A stretch of 59,693 nucleotides of DNA from an uncultured bacterium (GCA_903834825.1 CAILKQ010000005.1:1-59693), one strand, 5' to 3'. Positions 17,329 through 27,304 are shown, counted from the stretch's first letter. Numbers and translations: made by a program. Notes: generated by a model from the letters alone, not told the origin.

Positions 17329-17827
17329 AACATCCCATCTTCTTGCAGGTGGCGTTACCGGAGGCGTTCTTGTTTTGATTAACGTACTATTTATCGTTTT
17401 TGACCTTACTGGTAACACAAAGGTTTCATGGATTGGATCGGTCATCAACATTGGTTTGTTGGTTTATTTTATCCTTGAATTTGGAAAACAGCAAGCGCAT
17501 GCCAAATCTTTTGGAGAACTGTTCAGCTATGGATTTAAGGCCACTGCCTTTAATACCCTCATTCTAACTGCCTTTATGGTTATTTATTCTTTTGCTTTTC
17601 CTGATGCTGCAGATAAGGCCATGGAAATAGCAAGAGAGCAAATGTCTACCCAACCCAATATGTCAGAGGAAATGATTGATTCAGCAATTGAAATGACAAG
17701 AAAATTCTATTTCCCCATTCTGATTGGTGGCACCATTTTTGGTACCATGTTGGTTGGTGCCATTGGTTCTTTGATTGGAGCAGCTGTAACCAAGAAAAAT
17801 CCTTCTCATCCTTTCCAAAACCAATAA
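17318..17827 (+). CDS. DUF4199 membrane protein
   Basis: The 169-residue protein has four hydrophobic helices ('GGVTGGVLVLINVLFIVF', 'WIGSVINIGLLVYFILEF', 'NTLILTAFMVIYSFAF', 'LIGGTIFGTMLVGAIGSLIG') and a charged loop before the last one, the usual DUF4199 layout in Bacteroidota. It has no known function. Its ATG lies inside the end of the dihydroorotase-like gene and its stop touches the ATG of the next glycosyltransferase, so translation of the three is probably coupled. Confidence 0.88.
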   Translation: MNNKTSHLLAGGVTGGVLVLINVLFIVFDLTGNTKVSWIGSVINIGLLVYFILEFGKQQAHAKSFGELFSYGFKATAFNTLILTAFMVIYSFAFPDAADKAMEIAREQMSTQPNMSEEMIDSAIEMTRKFYFPILIGGTIFGTMLVGAIGSLIGAAVTKKNPSHPFQNQ

Positions 17828-18769
17828 ATGAATATATCTGTCATCATACCTCTTAAAGATGAAGCAGATTCGCTTCCAGAGTTAACCACCTGGATCAGGA
17901 AGGTAATGGAGACCAATGCCTATACGTATGAGGTTATTTTGGTAGACGATGGAAGTACTGATCAGTCCTGGGAAGTCATCTCTTCCATTCACCAGAACGA
18001 CGATCGATTTAAGGGGATTAAGTTCAAACGCAATTATGGCAAGTCTGCTGCCTTGAATGTTGCTTTTAAAGCGGCAAAAGGAGATGTTGTTATCACGATG
18101 GATGCTGACTTGCAGGACAGCCCCGATGAAATCCCTTCATTGTACCGCAAGGTGATGCACGAAAATTTCGACATTGTGAGTGGTTGGAAAAAAAAGCGTT
18201 TTGACAATGTGTTGACCAAGAATATACCATCAAAATTCTTTAATGCAGTCACACGAAAAATGTCTGGCATTCAATTGAATGATTTCAATTGTGGATTGAA
18301 AGCATACAAAAATGAAGTCATCAAGAATGTTGATGTGTATGGTGAAATGCACCGCTACATTCCTGTGCTTGCCAAATGGGCAGGCTACAGCAAGATTGGA
18401 GAAAAAGAGGTGGAACACAGGGCCAGAAAGTATGGCATTTCTAAATTTGGCTGGGAAAGGTTTATCAATGGATTCTTAGACCTGACCACCATCATGTTCA
18501 TTGGAAAATTTGGGAAAAAGCCCATGCAATTCTTTGGACTCTTGGGCACTGCATCTTTCATGATTGGGTTCCTGATCAGCCTATACCTGATCATATCAAA
18601 AATCATCAACCTTGATTTTACCATCACCAACAGGCCCAGTTTTTATATTGCGCTCACCATCATGATGATTGGAACACAATTGTTTCTTGCCGGTTTTATC
18701 GGAGAACTTGTATCAAGAAACGCATCAGACAGGAACAGCTATAATATTGATTCCACTAAAGGTATTTGA
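17828..18769 (+). CDS. Family 2 glycosyltransferase with C-terminal membrane helices
   Basis: The 313-residue protein opens with the GT-A domain signatures 'ISVIIPLKDEADSLPEL', 'LVDDGSTDQSWEVI' and the metal site 'MDADLQDSPDEIP', then ends with two membrane helices (about residues 235-260 and 273-295). This is the layout of dolichol/polyprenyl-phosphate sugar transferases, which load a sugar on a lipid carrier at the inner membrane. The sugar cannot be told from sequence. It starts directly at the DUF4199 stop and is followed after 14 bases by a GT4 gene, suggesting a shared glycan or lipid step. Confidence 0.92.
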   Translation: MNISVIIPLKDEADSLPELTTWIRKVMETNAYTYEVILVDDGSTDQSWEVISSIHQNDDRFKGIKFKRNYGKSAALNVAFKAAKGDVVITMDADLQDSPDEIPSLYRKVMHENFDIVSGWKKKRFDNVLTKNIPSKFFNAVTRKMSGIQLNDFNCGLKAYKNEVIKNVDVYGEMHRYIPVLAKWAGYSKIGEKEVEHRARKYGISKFGWERFINGFLDLTTIMFIGKFGKKPMQFFGLLGTASFMIGFLISLYLIISKIINLDFTITNRPSFYIALTIMMIGTQLFLAGFIGELVSRNASDRNSYNIDSTKGI

Positions 18770-18783
18770 TTTAAAACAGTTCT

Positions 18784-19944
18784 ATGTCCGATAAGCCATC
18801 CATTGTTTTCCTCGGACCCTCTTACCCGTATCGAGGTGGCATTGCTTCTTTTACTGAGAGGCTGGCCCGTGAATTTCAATCTTCAGGATTCAATTGTTTA
18901 CTGTATACATTTTCATTGCAGTATCCCTCGTTTCTGTTTCCAGGAAAGACCCAATATTCCAATGAGGCCAGGCCTAAAGACCTCAACATCAAGGAAGCCA
19001 TCAATACCATCAATCCACTAAATTGGCTTAGTGTTGGAAGGGAATTGAAGCAATTAGCACCAGATTTTATCATTGTAAGGTACTGGCTTCCGTTTATGGC
19101 TCCTGCGTTTGGCACAATTTTAAGCATGGTAAGGCAAAACAAGCATACAAAAGTGATTTGTATAGCAGACAACATCATCCCTCATGAAAAAAGAATTGGA
19201 GACAAAATGTTAACCTCCTATTTCAATCATGCTGTTGATGGATATATTACAATGAGCGCAAAGGTTCAGCATGATATGGCCACACTTGGAATCAACAAGC
19301 CAATTCAATTGCTTCATCATCCCCTGTTTGATCATTTTGGAGACCCTGTAGAACGCAAGATCGCCAGAAAGGAATTGGGTATTGATCATCAAGGAAGATT
19401 GCTTTTGTTTTTTGGTTTCATCAGGCAGTATAAGGGATTGGATTTGTTATTAGAAGCCATGGCTGATCCTCGCATCAAAGAAAGCGGATACAAATTGGTC
19501 ATTGCTGGTGAGTTTTATGAGGATCCAGTCAAATACACCCATCTCATCAGGTCTTATCAACTCGAGGATCAGGTAATATTATTCAATGAATTCATCCCAG
19601 AACACAAGATTCGCTATTTCTTTAGCGCTGCTGATGTGCTTGTGCAACCCTATCGGCATGCAACCCAAAGCGGTGTAACGCCATTGTCCATGCATTTTGA
19701 TTTGCCGATGATTGTAACTGATGCTGGCGGCCTGAAAGAAATGGTGATTGACAAGGTTAGCGGGCTTATCGTGCAAAAGGATTCAGCGTCTATAGCTGAT
19801 GGTATTCTTGAATATTTCAAGATGGGAAAAGATTTTTTCATCCCAGCACTGGTCCAACAAAAGAAATCTTATTCCTGGTCTGTGATGGCAGATGGAATCC
19901 TGGCCTTTTGGAACAGGCTGAAGAGCGAAAAGAATGCTAAATAA
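18784..19944 (+). CDS. Family 4 glycosyltransferase
   Basis: The 386-residue protein has the two-domain GT-B fold: an N-terminal acceptor half with 'YPYRGGIASFTERLAREF' and a C-terminal donor half with 'LLFFGFIRQYKGLDLLLEA', 'FIPEHKIRYFFSAADVLVQP' and the 'TQSGVTPLSMHFDLPMIV' nucleotide-sugar site. Such enzymes extend cell-surface or lipid-linked glycans. It is the last member of the run that begins with the dihydroorotase-like gene. Donor and acceptor are unknown. Confidence 0.9.
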   Translation: MSDKPSIVFLGPSYPYRGGIASFTERLAREFQSSGFNCLLYTFSLQYPSFLFPGKTQYSNEARPKDLNIKEAINTINPLNWLSVGRELKQLAPDFIIVRYWLPFMAPAFGTILSMVRQNKHTKVICIADNIIPHEKRIGDKMLTSYFNHAVDGYITMSAKVQHDMATLGINKPIQLLHHPLFDHFGDPVERKIARKELGIDHQGRLLLFFGFIRQYKGLDLLLEAMADPRIKESGYKLVIAGEFYEDPVKYTHLIRSYQLEDQVILFNEFIPEHKIRYFFSAADVLVQPYRHATQSGVTPLSMHFDLPMIVTDAGGLKEMVIDKVSGLIVQKDSASIADGILEYFKMGKDFFIPALVQQKKSYSWSVMADGILAFWNRLKSEKNAK

Positions 19945-20003
19945 ACAGCAAAGGCCATCGTTTCCGTTCAATTTATCCGAATTTTGATCCATAAATATTT
20001 ATT

Positions 20004-20924
20004 GTGAACAAACGTTTTCTCCTGCTGGTCATTTTTTCAATCTGCCTGAACACAATCATGGCACAATCTTTGGTCAAAAAAGAGACAGATAAGATGCTTG
20101 TTCAACAAGACAGCCTTGCTGGATATGGACAACAAATGGTTGCGTCTACAGATGCCGCTACAAGGTTTCGTTCAGATAGTTTTTTTACCAGAATACTCGT
20201 AAGGGCCCTCAAAACGCCCCATTCGTTTCAATTTCCCTTTGATTCACTGACAACCATTTCAAGATTATATTCACCAGACAGTGCTTTCAGGATCTTTACC
20301 TGGCAAGTAAGCAGGGATGAAGATTTACACAGAAGACATGGTGCCATTCAAATGAAAACCACTGATGGAAGTTTAAAATTATTTCCGTTGATCGATAGAA
20401 GTTTTCTGATCAACGACCAAAAGGATACTGTAACGAATCATGAATGGTGGATTGGAGCGATATACTACAAAATCCTGTTGCATGAATTGAACAAGAAAAA
20501 ATACTATACGCTATTGGGATATGATGAAAACTCTATCAGAAGCACCAAGAAAAGGATTGAAGTACTGCATTTCAACGACAATGGACAACCCGTTTTTGGA
20601 GGCTCATTTTTTAGCTTTGCGCAGGATACAGTAAGGAAAAAAGATCAATCCAGGTTTTGGATTGAATACAAGAAAAACGGCAACGGAAGAGTGCTCTATG
20701 ATGAAGAAATGGGAATGATCATGTACGATCATCTTATCTCAGAGACGAATGAACCCGCAAAAAAATTCACCTATGTTCCTGATGGTGATTATGAAGCCTT
20801 CAAATGGGTCAATGGAAAATGGCTACATGTAGAAAAAGTATTTACCTTCAAACTATTGGATGGTCAGGCACCCGTGGAAAAACCACTGAATGAAAGCAAA
20901 TTGAAGACGATCAAAAAGGGTTAA
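20004..20924 (+). CDS. Exported protein of unknown function
   Basis: A GTG at 20004 starts a clear signal peptide ([20 protein letters not shown]) followed by Gln-Ser, giving a 306-residue exported protein. The rest is soluble and mixed alpha/beta, with a central '[15 protein letters not shown]' and a '[13 protein letters not shown]' segment; I do not recognise a family. It is preceded by 59 bases, so it may have its own promoter. Its stop codon overlaps the lepA stop: both read through the palindrome TTAA at 20921-20924. Confidence 0.82.
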   Translation: MNKRFLLLVIFSICLNTIMAQSLVKKETDKMLVQQDSLAGYGQQMVASTDAATRFRSDSFFTRILVRALKTPHSFQFPFDSLTTISRLYSPDSAFRIFTWQVSRDEDLHRRHGAIQMKTTDGSLKLFPLIDRSFLINDQKDTVTNHEWWIGAIYYKILLHELNKKKYYTLLGYDENSIRSTKKRIEVLHFNDNGQPVFGGSFFSFAQDTVRKKDQSRFWIEYKKNGNGRVLYDEEMGMIMYDHLISETNEPAKKFTYVPDGDYEAFKWVNGKWLHVEKVFTFKLLDGQAPVEKPLNESKLKTIKKG

Positions 20925-22711
20925 TCATCCAATTTCAATACAGCAAGGAATGCTTCCTGGGGTACTTCAACATTTCCTATCTGGCGCATCCTCTTCTTGC
21001 CTTCTTTTTGTTTTTCAAGCAATTTCCGTTTACGGCTGATGTCACCACCATAACATTTGGCGGTAACATCCTTTCTCATGGCGGAAATATTTTCTCGGGC
21101 AACCACTTTGGCACCAATGGCAGCTTGAATGGCAATCTGGAATTGTTGACGTGGCAACAGCTCTTTCAATTTTTCACAAAGCTTTCTTCCAAATTCCTGG
21201 GCACGGCTACGGTGAATCAATGCAGAAAGGGCATCCACTTTTTCACCGTTTAACATTATGTCCATTTTCACAATATCACTTTCCCTGTATTCAATGGGCA
21301 CATAATCGAATGAGGCATATCCCCTGGTCTGGCTTTTTAGTTTATCATAAAAGTCAAAAACAATCTCGGTTAGGGGCATTTCAAAAATCAACTCAACACG
21401 GGTCTGTGTGAGGTAACTCTGGTTGATCAACATGCCACGTTTGCCAAGGCAAAGCGTCATGATATTGCCGATGTATTCGGGCTTGGTGATGATTTGGGCT
21501 TTGATGAAAGGTTCATCAATGTTTTTCATCTGGGTAGGATCAGGCATTTCAGTGGGGTTATTTACCCTGATAACATCGCCTTTTGTGCTGTAGGCAACGA
21601 AGCTTACGTTTGGCACAGTTGTGATAACCGTCTGGTTGAATTCCCTTTCCAAACGTTCCTGAATGATTTCCATATGAAGCAATCCAAGGAAACCGCAGCG
21701 AAAACCAAACCCAAGTGCCTGTGAAGTTTCAAGTTCATAGGTCAGTGATGCATCGTTCAATTGTAACTTGTCCATGCATTCCCTGAGTTCCTCAAAATCT
21801 TCTGTCAATACCGGATAGATTCCTGCAAAAACCATTGGCTTGACCTCAGAAAAACCCTTGATCATGGGGGCAGGATTAATGGCATTGACAATGGTGTCAC
21901 CAACTTTTACTTCCTTGGCATTCTTGATACCTGTAATCAGGTAGCCTACATCACCACATTGCACTTTTTTCTGTTCCTGCATGGTCAGCTTCAAGATGCC
22001 TACTTCATCAGCCACATAGTCTTGTTCAGTAGAGATGAATTTTATTTTCTCCCCTTTGGTAATACTACCATTCATGATGCGGTAGTAAACAATGATTCCC
22101 CTGAAGGAATTGAAAACACTATCAAAAATGAGCGCCTGAAGCGGGGCATCAGGATTACCTTTGGGATATGGGATTCTGTTTACAATGGCATCGAGAATGC
22201 CTTCAATGCCTATGCCTGTTCTTCCGCTGGCCAATAGAATATCTTCTGCTTTGCAACCTATCAATTCAATGATCTGATCCTTTACCTCTTCAATCATGGC
22301 CCCATCCATGTCTATCTTGTTGATGACCGGTATGATTTCAAGGTTATTGTCAACAGCCAGATAAAGGTTGGAAATGGTTTGGGCCTGAATACCTTGCGTA
22401 GCATCTACGAGTAATAGCGCACCTTCGCAGGCAGCAAGCGCACGGCTTACCTCATAACTGAAATCAACATGTCCGGGAGTGTCAATGAGGTTAAGGATGT
22501 ATTCTACACCATCTGTATGCTTATAGTTGATTTGGATGGCATGGCTTTTGATGGTAATACCTTTCTCTCTTTCAAGGTCCATGTCATCGAGGACCTGATC
22601 CATCATTTCTCTTTCACTGATGGTATTGGTGGTTTGAAGCAATCGATCTGCCAAAGTAGATTTGCCATGATCGATATGCGCAATGATACAGAAATTCCTG
22701 ATTTTTTTCAT
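20921..22711 (-). CDS. lepA: Elongation factor 4
   Basis: LepA/EF4 is a ribosome-binding GTPase related to EF-G. The 596-residue protein is full length, with G1 'AHIDHGKST' at 11-19, G3 '[12 protein letters not shown]', G4 'NKID' and the EF4-specific C-terminal region ('[20 protein letters not shown]'), which tells it from EF-G and TypA. It is convergent with the exported unknown gene. A TAACTTTG box lies about 50 bases upstream of the start, inside a 156-base gap that otherwise holds nothing I can name. Confidence 0.98.
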   Translation of the reverse strand: MKKIRNFCIIAHIDHGKSTLADRLLQTTNTISEREMMDQVLDDMDLEREKGITIKSHAIQINYKHTDGVEYILNLIDTPGHVDFSYEVSRALAACEGALLLVDATQGIQAQTISNLYLAVDNNLEIIPVINKIDMDGAMIEEVKDQIIELIGCKAEDILLASGRTGIGIEGILDAIVNRIPYPKGNPDAPLQALIFDSVFNSFRGIIVYYRIMNGSITKGEKIKFISTEQDYVADEVGILKLTMQEQKKVQCGDVGYLITGIKNAKEVKVGDTIVNAINPAPMIKGFSEVKPMVFAGIYPVLTEDFEELRECMDKLQLNDASLTYELETSQALGFGFRCGFLGLLHMEIIQERLEREFNQTVITTVPNVSFVAYSTKGDVIRVNNPTEMPDPTQMKNIDEPFIKAQIITKPEYIGNIMTLCLGKRGMLINQSYLTQTRVELIFEMPLTEIVFDFYDKLKSQTRGYASFDYVPIEYRESDIVKMDIMLNGEKVDALSALIHRSRAQEFGRKLCEKLKELLPRQQFQIAIQAAIGAKVVARENISAMRKDVTAKCYGGDISRKRKLLEKQKEGKKRMRQIGNVEVPQEAFLAVLKLDD

Positions 22712-22761
22712 CGAATGGGTTCAGCTGTAAAACGATTAGTGATACTGTTTATTGAGATATG

Positions 22762-22769
22762 CAAAGTTA
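22762..22769 (-). promoter_or_regulatory. Putative -7 box (TAACTTTG) of lepA
   Basis: TAACTTTG on the minus strand matches TAnnTTTG, about 50 bases before the lepA ATG and downstream of the tpiA stop, so lepA is likely transcribed on its own. Confidence 0.45.
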
Positions 22770-22867
22770 GTCATTTTAAGTATGCCTGTACCTTGGAATA
22801 TCATAACATAAATTAAGCAGGCATGTTCATTGATTTATCCCAAAAGTTAATGACACAACCGTAATAC

Positions 22868-23629
22868 CTATTTCAAAGCCTTGATGATTTGAATGAATTC
22901 AGTGGCAATCAAAGATGCACCGCCCACAAGACCCCCATCAACATCTGGTTGAGAAAAAATCTCATTGGCATTGGCCCCTTTTACACTTCCTCCGTAAAGG
23001 ATGGAGATATTGTCAGCAATAGCGTTCCCAAATTGATTTGCCAATACAGCCCTTATATGTGCGTGCATTTCTTGTGCCTGTGCAGATGTTGCTGTTTTTC
23101 CGGTACCTATTGCCCAGATGGGTTCGTAAGCAATAACGACCTTTTGAATGGCTTCAATATCAAGATGAAACAATGATTCTTTCAATTGCACAGCCACATA
23201 ATCATTTTGACTATCATCTTCCCTGATGGCAAGGGGTTCACCACAACAGAATATTGGGGTAATGTCTGTAGACAGACAACGGTCAACTTTTTCAGCCAAT
23301 AGTTGATTGGATTCTAAAAAGTATTCCCTTCTTTCACTATGTCCTACCACACAGTAATGAATATTGATGGATGCAAGCATATCTACAGAAACCTCACCTG
23401 TATAGGCACCAGCGGCTTTGTAATGGCAATTTTGGGCCGCAACAAACATATTGGACTTGTTGTCCAACTGTTGATTCGCACTCACCAAATAAGGGAAGGG
23501 AACAGCGAATATTACACACTTATGATTATTTACTTGTATGTTTGAATTGATAATATCATTGAGAAGTTTTGTTCCTTCTTCAAGGGTATTGTTCATTTTC
23601 CAATTGGCAGCTGCGATCTGTTTTCTCAT
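22868..23629 (-). CDS. tpiA: Triosephosphate isomerase
   Basis: TpiA interconverts dihydroxyacetone phosphate and glyceraldehyde 3-phosphate in glycolysis. The 253-residue barrel has the substrate residues Asn9 and Lys11 in 'AANWKMN', the catalytic His in 'VVGHSERRE', the catalytic Glu in 'AYEPIWAIGTGKTA' (loop 6) and the phosphate site 'ILYGGSVKGANANE'. Its ATG overlaps the stop of the GlmU-like gene by 4 bases (ATGA), so the two are translationally coupled. Confidence 0.98.
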   Translation of the reverse strand: MRKQIAAANWKMNNTLEEGTKLLNDIINSNIQVNNHKCVIFAVPFPYLVSANQQLDNKSNMFVAAQNCHYKAAGAYTGEVSVDMLASINIHYCVVGHSERREYFLESNQLLAEKVDRCLSTDITPIFCCGEPLAIREDDSQNDYVAVQLKESLFHLDIEAIQKVVIAYEPIWAIGTGKTATSAQAQEMHAHIRAVLANQFGNAIADNISILYGGSVKGANANEIFSQPDVDGGLVGGASLIATEFIQIIKALK

Positions 23630-24684
23630 GGTTGAATGGTTTTAAGGTAAAACGTTTTAATCGATTCTAGTGCTGATGTTGTTGGCTCTTGTCCTTTCAT
23701 CATCATCCAGCGCTTAACTTCTTCCAATAACTTTTCAAGGTCATACTGCTGTTCCATCCCCCATTGAAATGGAGCAATATATTTGGGTAGCATCGCAGTA
23801 GGGTTGAAGACATTTGAAAATCCACCAATCACCGTTCCACTGTTGAAACTTGTATTGATGGCAGTTTTTACATGATCGCCCATGAGAATACCCGCTTTTT
23901 TACCTGCATTGATGAAAGATGAAGTATCCATGTTCCATGCCTTCAATTCACCGGCAGTATTTTTCAGATTGGAGCAACTGGTTCCTGCACCCATGTTGCA
24001 CCATTCTCCTATATAGCTGTCTCCCAGGTAACCATGGTGGCTTTTGTTTGAGTAAGCGTGTAAAATGGTATTTTTTATTTCCCCTCCTACGGTGCAATCA
24101 TTTCCTATATTGGTTCCTGCATACAAAGTCGCTCCCATTTTGACCACAGTTCTTTTTCCGATATAAAGCGGACCTCTGAGCATGGCGCCTTGCATGATAT
24201 ATGCGTCTTCATCAATCATTACCGGGCCTTCCTGGGTATTGATACAACAATGTTCCAATCGAGCAGTTGGGTGTACATGCAATGGATGCATCCCTGATAT
24301 TAATATCTGTTCACCATGAGGATTGGTCACAATATTTTCTTTGAGCAATTGAATGTCATCCAATACCAATGATGTATTGTGATGAACAATGTCCCAAGGG
24401 GTTTTGATTGCAAAAAATGAATCGTTGGGGTTTGTATTTTTTTCAAAAAAGGATTTGATATCCAAAGAAATCTTTGGGATAAGCCGGGCATCCCAAATGA
24501 TGTCTGCAGAAGATGATTCGTCTTCGGCAATGATATCGAGGTCCATATGTTGAGACAAAGCCATTGTCTTCCACTTGTCAACAATAGTCAAAATACCTAC
24601 CCTCAGATCGATAAATGGTCTAGTGAGTGTAAGTGGAAAGAAATCCTTTTGAAAATCGTTGTATTGTAAAAGGAGTTTGGGCAT
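23626..24684 (-). CDS. GlmU-like protein with left-handed beta-helix
   Basis: The 352-residue protein resembles the putative sugar-nucleotide transferases of the GlmU family (NTP_transf_4 type). The N-terminal half starts 'LLLQYNDFQKDFFPLTLTRP' and lacks the glycine-rich GxGTRM pyrophosphorylase loop of true GlmU. The C-terminal half is a hexapeptide beta-helix ('VMIDEDAYIMQGAMLRGPLY', 'AGTNIGNDCTVGGEI', 'NMGAGTSCSNLKNT'), as in acetyltransferases. The substrate is not known. It overlaps tpiA and is the first gene of that pair; the gap upstream contains the rpmE2 terminator. Confidence 0.85.
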   Translation of the reverse strand: MPKLLLQYNDFQKDFFPLTLTRPFIDLRVGILTIVDKWKTMALSQHMDLDIIAEDESSSADIIWDARLIPKISLDIKSFFEKNTNPNDSFFAIKTPWDIVHHNTSLVLDDIQLLKENIVTNPHGEQILISGMHPLHVHPTARLEHCCINTQEGPVMIDEDAYIMQGAMLRGPLYIGKRTVVKMGATLYAGTNIGNDCTVGGEIKNTILHAYSNKSHHGYLGDSYIGEWCNMGAGTSCSNLKNTAGELKAWNMDTSSFINAGKKAGILMGDHVKTAINTSFNSGTVIGGFSNVFNPTAMLPKYIAPFQWGMEQQYDLEKLLEEVKRWMMMKGQEPTTSALESIKTFYLKTIQP

Positions 24685-24710
24685 TTTGTTAGGACAAAGC
24701 TACAACCTTG

Positions 24711-24745
24711 AAGGCAAAAGAAAAACCCTCCATGTGGAGGGTTTG
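24711..24745 (-). terminator. rpmE2 terminator
   Basis: On the minus strand the arms AACCCTCC and GGAGGGTT enclose a 4-base loop and run into TTTCTTTT, just after the rpmE2 stop. Confidence 0.85.
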
Positions 24746-24751
24746 TTGAAA

Positions 24752-25000
24752 TTACTTCTTTGCGTATTTCTTTTTGAACTTGTCGATCCTACCTGCAGTG
24801 TCTACCAGTATGTTTTGACCGGTAAAGAAAGGATGTGAGGTGTTGGAAATCTCAAGTTTAATAACAGGATATTCGTTACCGTCTTCCCATTTGATCATTT
24901 CTTTAGACTGAGCTGATGAACGGGTCAGGAATGTTGTACCATTACTCATGTCTTTGAAAACTACGAATCTGTAATTGTCTGGATGGATACCTTGTTTCAT
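24752..25000 (-). CDS. rpmE2: 50S ribosomal protein L31, type B
   Basis: L31 bridges the large and small ribosomal subunits. The 82-residue protein opens '[20 protein letters not shown]' and contains 'TRSSAQSKE' and 'SHPFFTGQ', the markers of the longer type B form. It has no CxxC zinc motif, so it is the zinc-independent variant; type B forms often replace the zinc form under zinc limitation, but I see no zinc-responsive operator to prove that here. It is monocistronic with its own -7 box and terminator. Confidence 0.97.
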   Translation of the reverse strand: MKQGIHPDNYRFVVFKDMSNGTTFLTRSSAQSKEMIKWEDGNEYPVIKLEISNTSHPFFTGQNILVDTAGRIDKFKKKYAKK

Positions 25001-25051
25001 TGTATTGTTTTTTTAGACTGCATGGATTTGGCCATGGCATGTGTGAATTTG

Positions 25052-25059
25052 CAAATATA
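25052..25059 (-). promoter_or_regulatory. Putative -7 box (TATATTTG) of rpmE2
   Basis: TATATTTG on the minus strand matches TAnnTTTG exactly and lies about 52 bases before the rpmE2 ATG. Confidence 0.5.
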
Positions 25060-25094
25060 CTGTTTTTCCGTTTAAAAAATAAGTTTGGTCAAAA

Positions 25095-25586
25095 CTAGCT
25101 CCTCATGTTTTCAAACTGTAGGGGCAAGTCCAATTCAGCAGTCTTGCAAAGTTGCATAACATCCTGAAGATCATCGATTTTTTTACCTGTAACCCTCAAG
25201 ATATCATCCATGATCTGAGACTGAACTTTGAGACCTGAATCTTTGATCAGTTTATTGATTTTTTTGGCATCCTCCTGCTTTAATCCATTTTTTACAACAA
25301 TATCCTGTTTGACGGTCTTGCCGCTTTGGTAGGAATCTTTGGACATGTCAAAGGCATGGGGTGAAATACCCTGTTTGTTGGCACGGTTGATCAGGATCTC
25401 AACGAGCTGACGCATTTTCATGTCATCGGAAGTTTCCAAGGCAAGTTTCATGTCTTTTTTGTTGAAATCAATTTCAACAACTGCATCTTTAAAATCGAAC
25501 CTGTTGGCTACTTCTTTTTTAGTGATATTTACTGCGTTATCTAACAACTGGGGATCTACTTTACTGAGGATATCAAATGATGGCAT
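25095..25586 (-). CDS. YajQ-family nucleotide-binding protein
   Basis: The 163-residue protein matches the YajQ family across its length: 'PSFDILSKVDPQLLDNAVN' at the start, 'EVANRFDFKDAVVEIDF', 'KQGISPHAFDMS' and the C-terminal 'DLPLQFENMR'. Family members bind nucleic acid or cyclic di-GMP; which holds here is not visible from sequence. It follows lgt by 7 bases on the same strand, in a run brxA-lgt-yajQ. Confidence 0.95.
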   Translation of the reverse strand: MPSFDILSKVDPQLLDNAVNITKKEVANRFDFKDAVVEIDFNKKDMKLALETSDDMKMRQLVEILINRANKQGISPHAFDMSKDSYQSGKTVKQDIVVKNGLKQEDAKKINKLIKDSGLKVQSQIMDDILRVTGKKIDDLQDVMQLCKTAELDLPLQFENMRS

Positions 25587-25593
25587 CGTTTGT

Positions 25594-26883
25594 CTATTTA
25601 GTGTTTAAGGTGAATTTTCGTCCTGAATCAACCCATAACCAAGCTCCAAACAAGAAAAGCAGTACTGATATGAGTTCAGCCTGGGTGGGATGCATTCCCA
25701 ACAGGTTATAGGTTGAGTTGACACGTATTTTTTCAATAAGAAAACGCTCAATTCCATTCAGCATCAAATACAGACCAAACATCCTGCCAGGGGCAACAAT
25801 TCTTTTCCGCAGTGACCAAAGCAAAATGAACAACAATGTTGTGGCAATGATTTCATACAAGGTGGTAGGGAAAACCGGTGGACTGAGCTGTGCACAATAA
25901 TTTCCTACACAATCTTTCATTGGTACCCCTACTCCATTAACATTATGGGGGAAATTGTAGGCCCAAAACCAATTGGGAAGAAATGAGGAACCTTCAAAAG
26001 AAGCATGTGGAATATTGTCTATGCTGCCATATTCAGCAACGAGTTGTCTTGTGTATTCTGGATATTCCAAAAGGGATTTATCAAAATCAGCAGGGGTGGC
26101 TAGTTCAATCGTATTGGTTTCACTGACCTTGTAGGCAGTATTGAAAATACCCCAATCACCATCACCCGAAAAATGACAACCCATCCTGCCAATGGCATAG
26201 GCAATCATCAATGCGGGTGCAGCGGAATCAATCAAATGCCTGATACCTATCTTCTTACGCTTAGCAAAAAAAATGATGGTCACGGATGCAAGAATCAATC
26301 CGCCATAAAAAGTGAGGCCACTGGGTGCCAGTAGATTGCCAATAGGATCCTGGATAAACCTATCCCAATTTTCCAGGTTGTCAAAAACTTTTGCACCGAT
26401 GAAACCAGCAATTGCGGCATATACCGTGATATCACCAACCCTTTCATGGGGATAAACCTTTACTTTTCTTTCCTCTGGTTTTGCCAAGGCTTGTTTCTTC
26501 TTTTCATGGTATTTTAACCATGAAAAAAGGCCACCCAGGATCAATCCTCCTACAAGGCTGCCTTTCGAAGAAAAAATATAATCCTGAGGGTTGACATGGC
26601 TGTCATTGAGGAAAACGCCCAATATTTTATACCCGACGATGAATCCAAAAACCAAGTTGAACAACAGTTCTGACTTGCTGGCAGGCTTTCCCACAACGAT
26701 GGTTTCTTCCATTGGTGAAAGAAGTCCTGACTCTTCCCTGCGTTTCAACTCTTTAGAGAGAATTACAGCAGCAACAACAAAGGCAATGGCTACCAGTAGT
26801 CCAAAAGTATTGATGTACTGGGTAAAGCCCCAGGGTTCAATACCCAGGGCTTCCTTCAGGAAAAAATAAAGGTTGGGATACAT
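25594..26883 (-). CDS. lgt: Prolipoprotein diacylglyceryl transferase
   Basis: Lgt adds the diacylglyceryl group to the lipobox cysteine of prelipoproteins, the first step for the lipoproteins in this window (for example the FKBP, fasciclin and DUF4270 proteins). From the ATG at 26883 the protein is 429 residues, longer than the roughly 290 of E. coli Lgt, through an extended loop after the second helix and a linker near residues 240-310. The Lgt signature is present in 'YAIGRMGCHFSGDGDWG', and 'PPVFPTTLYEI' is the conserved later motif. The ATG 16 codons into the long frame fits the end of the bacilliredoxin gene, 4 bases upstream. Confidence 0.95.
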   Translation of the reverse strand: MYPNLYFFLKEALGIEPWGFTQYINTFGLLVAIAFVVAAVILSKELKRREESGLLSPMEETIVVGKPASKSELLFNLVFGFIVGYKILGVFLNDSHVNPQDYIFSSKGSLVGGLILGGLFSWLKYHEKKKQALAKPEERKVKVYPHERVGDITVYAAIAGFIGAKVFDNLENWDRFIQDPIGNLLAPSGLTFYGGLILASVTIIFFAKRKKIGIRHLIDSAAPALMIAYAIGRMGCHFSGDGDWGIFNTAYKVSETNTIELATPADFDKSLLEYPEYTRQLVAEYGSIDNIPHASFEGSSFLPNWFWAYNFPHNVNGVGVPMKDCVGNYCAQLSPPVFPTTLYEIIATTLLFILLWSLRKRIVAPGRMFGLYLMLNGIERFLIEKIRVNSTYNLLGMHPTQAELISVLLFLFGAWLWVDSGRKFTLNTK

Positions 26884-26887
26884 ACAA

Positions 26888-27304
26888 TCAATTGCAATAT
26901 TCTTCGTAGGCTGCCATGAGATTTTGTGCAATCATTTGGGCCGGTCTTCCTTCGATCTGATGTCTTTCAATCATGTGCACCAGTTTGCCATCCTTAAAGA
27001 GGGCAACAGCTGGTGAAGAGGGAGGATAAGGTAAAAGATGTTCTCTCAAACGCTGAACTGCTGCAATATCAAAACCGGCAAAGGCTGTGGTAAGATGGTC
27101 AGGACGCTTGGCTGAATTGTTTACAGACATGATTACACCTGGTCTGGCACTGCCTGCTGAACAACCACAAACAGAGTTAACTACTACGAGTGTTGTGCCT
27201 GGAGCAGACAAGATGTCATCTACTGAAGCAGAGGTTAAAAGTTCGTCAAAACCATTCTCTGTAAGTTGCTCTTTCATTGGAATAACTATTTCTGCTGGAT
27301 ACAT
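26888..27304 (-). CDS. Bacilliredoxin of the BrxA/BrxB (YphP/YqiW) family
   Basis: The 138-residue protein carries the family CGC motif in 'VNSVCGCSAGSARPGV' near residue 50 and ends with 'EGRPAQMIAQNLMAAYEEYC'. These thiol proteins remove bacillithiol from mixed disulfides in Firmicutes; Bacteroidota homologues are common and act with bacillithiol or another low-molecular thiol. It leads the run to lgt and yajQ and is divergent from the exported repeat protein at 27375. Confidence 0.92.
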   Translation of the reverse strand: MYPAEIVIPMKEQLTENGFDELLTSASVDDILSAPGTTLVVVNSVCGCSAGSARPGVIMSVNNSAKRPDHLTTAFAGFDIAAVQRLREHLLPYPPSSPAVALFKDGKLVHMIERHQIEGRPAQMIAQNLMAAYEEYCN

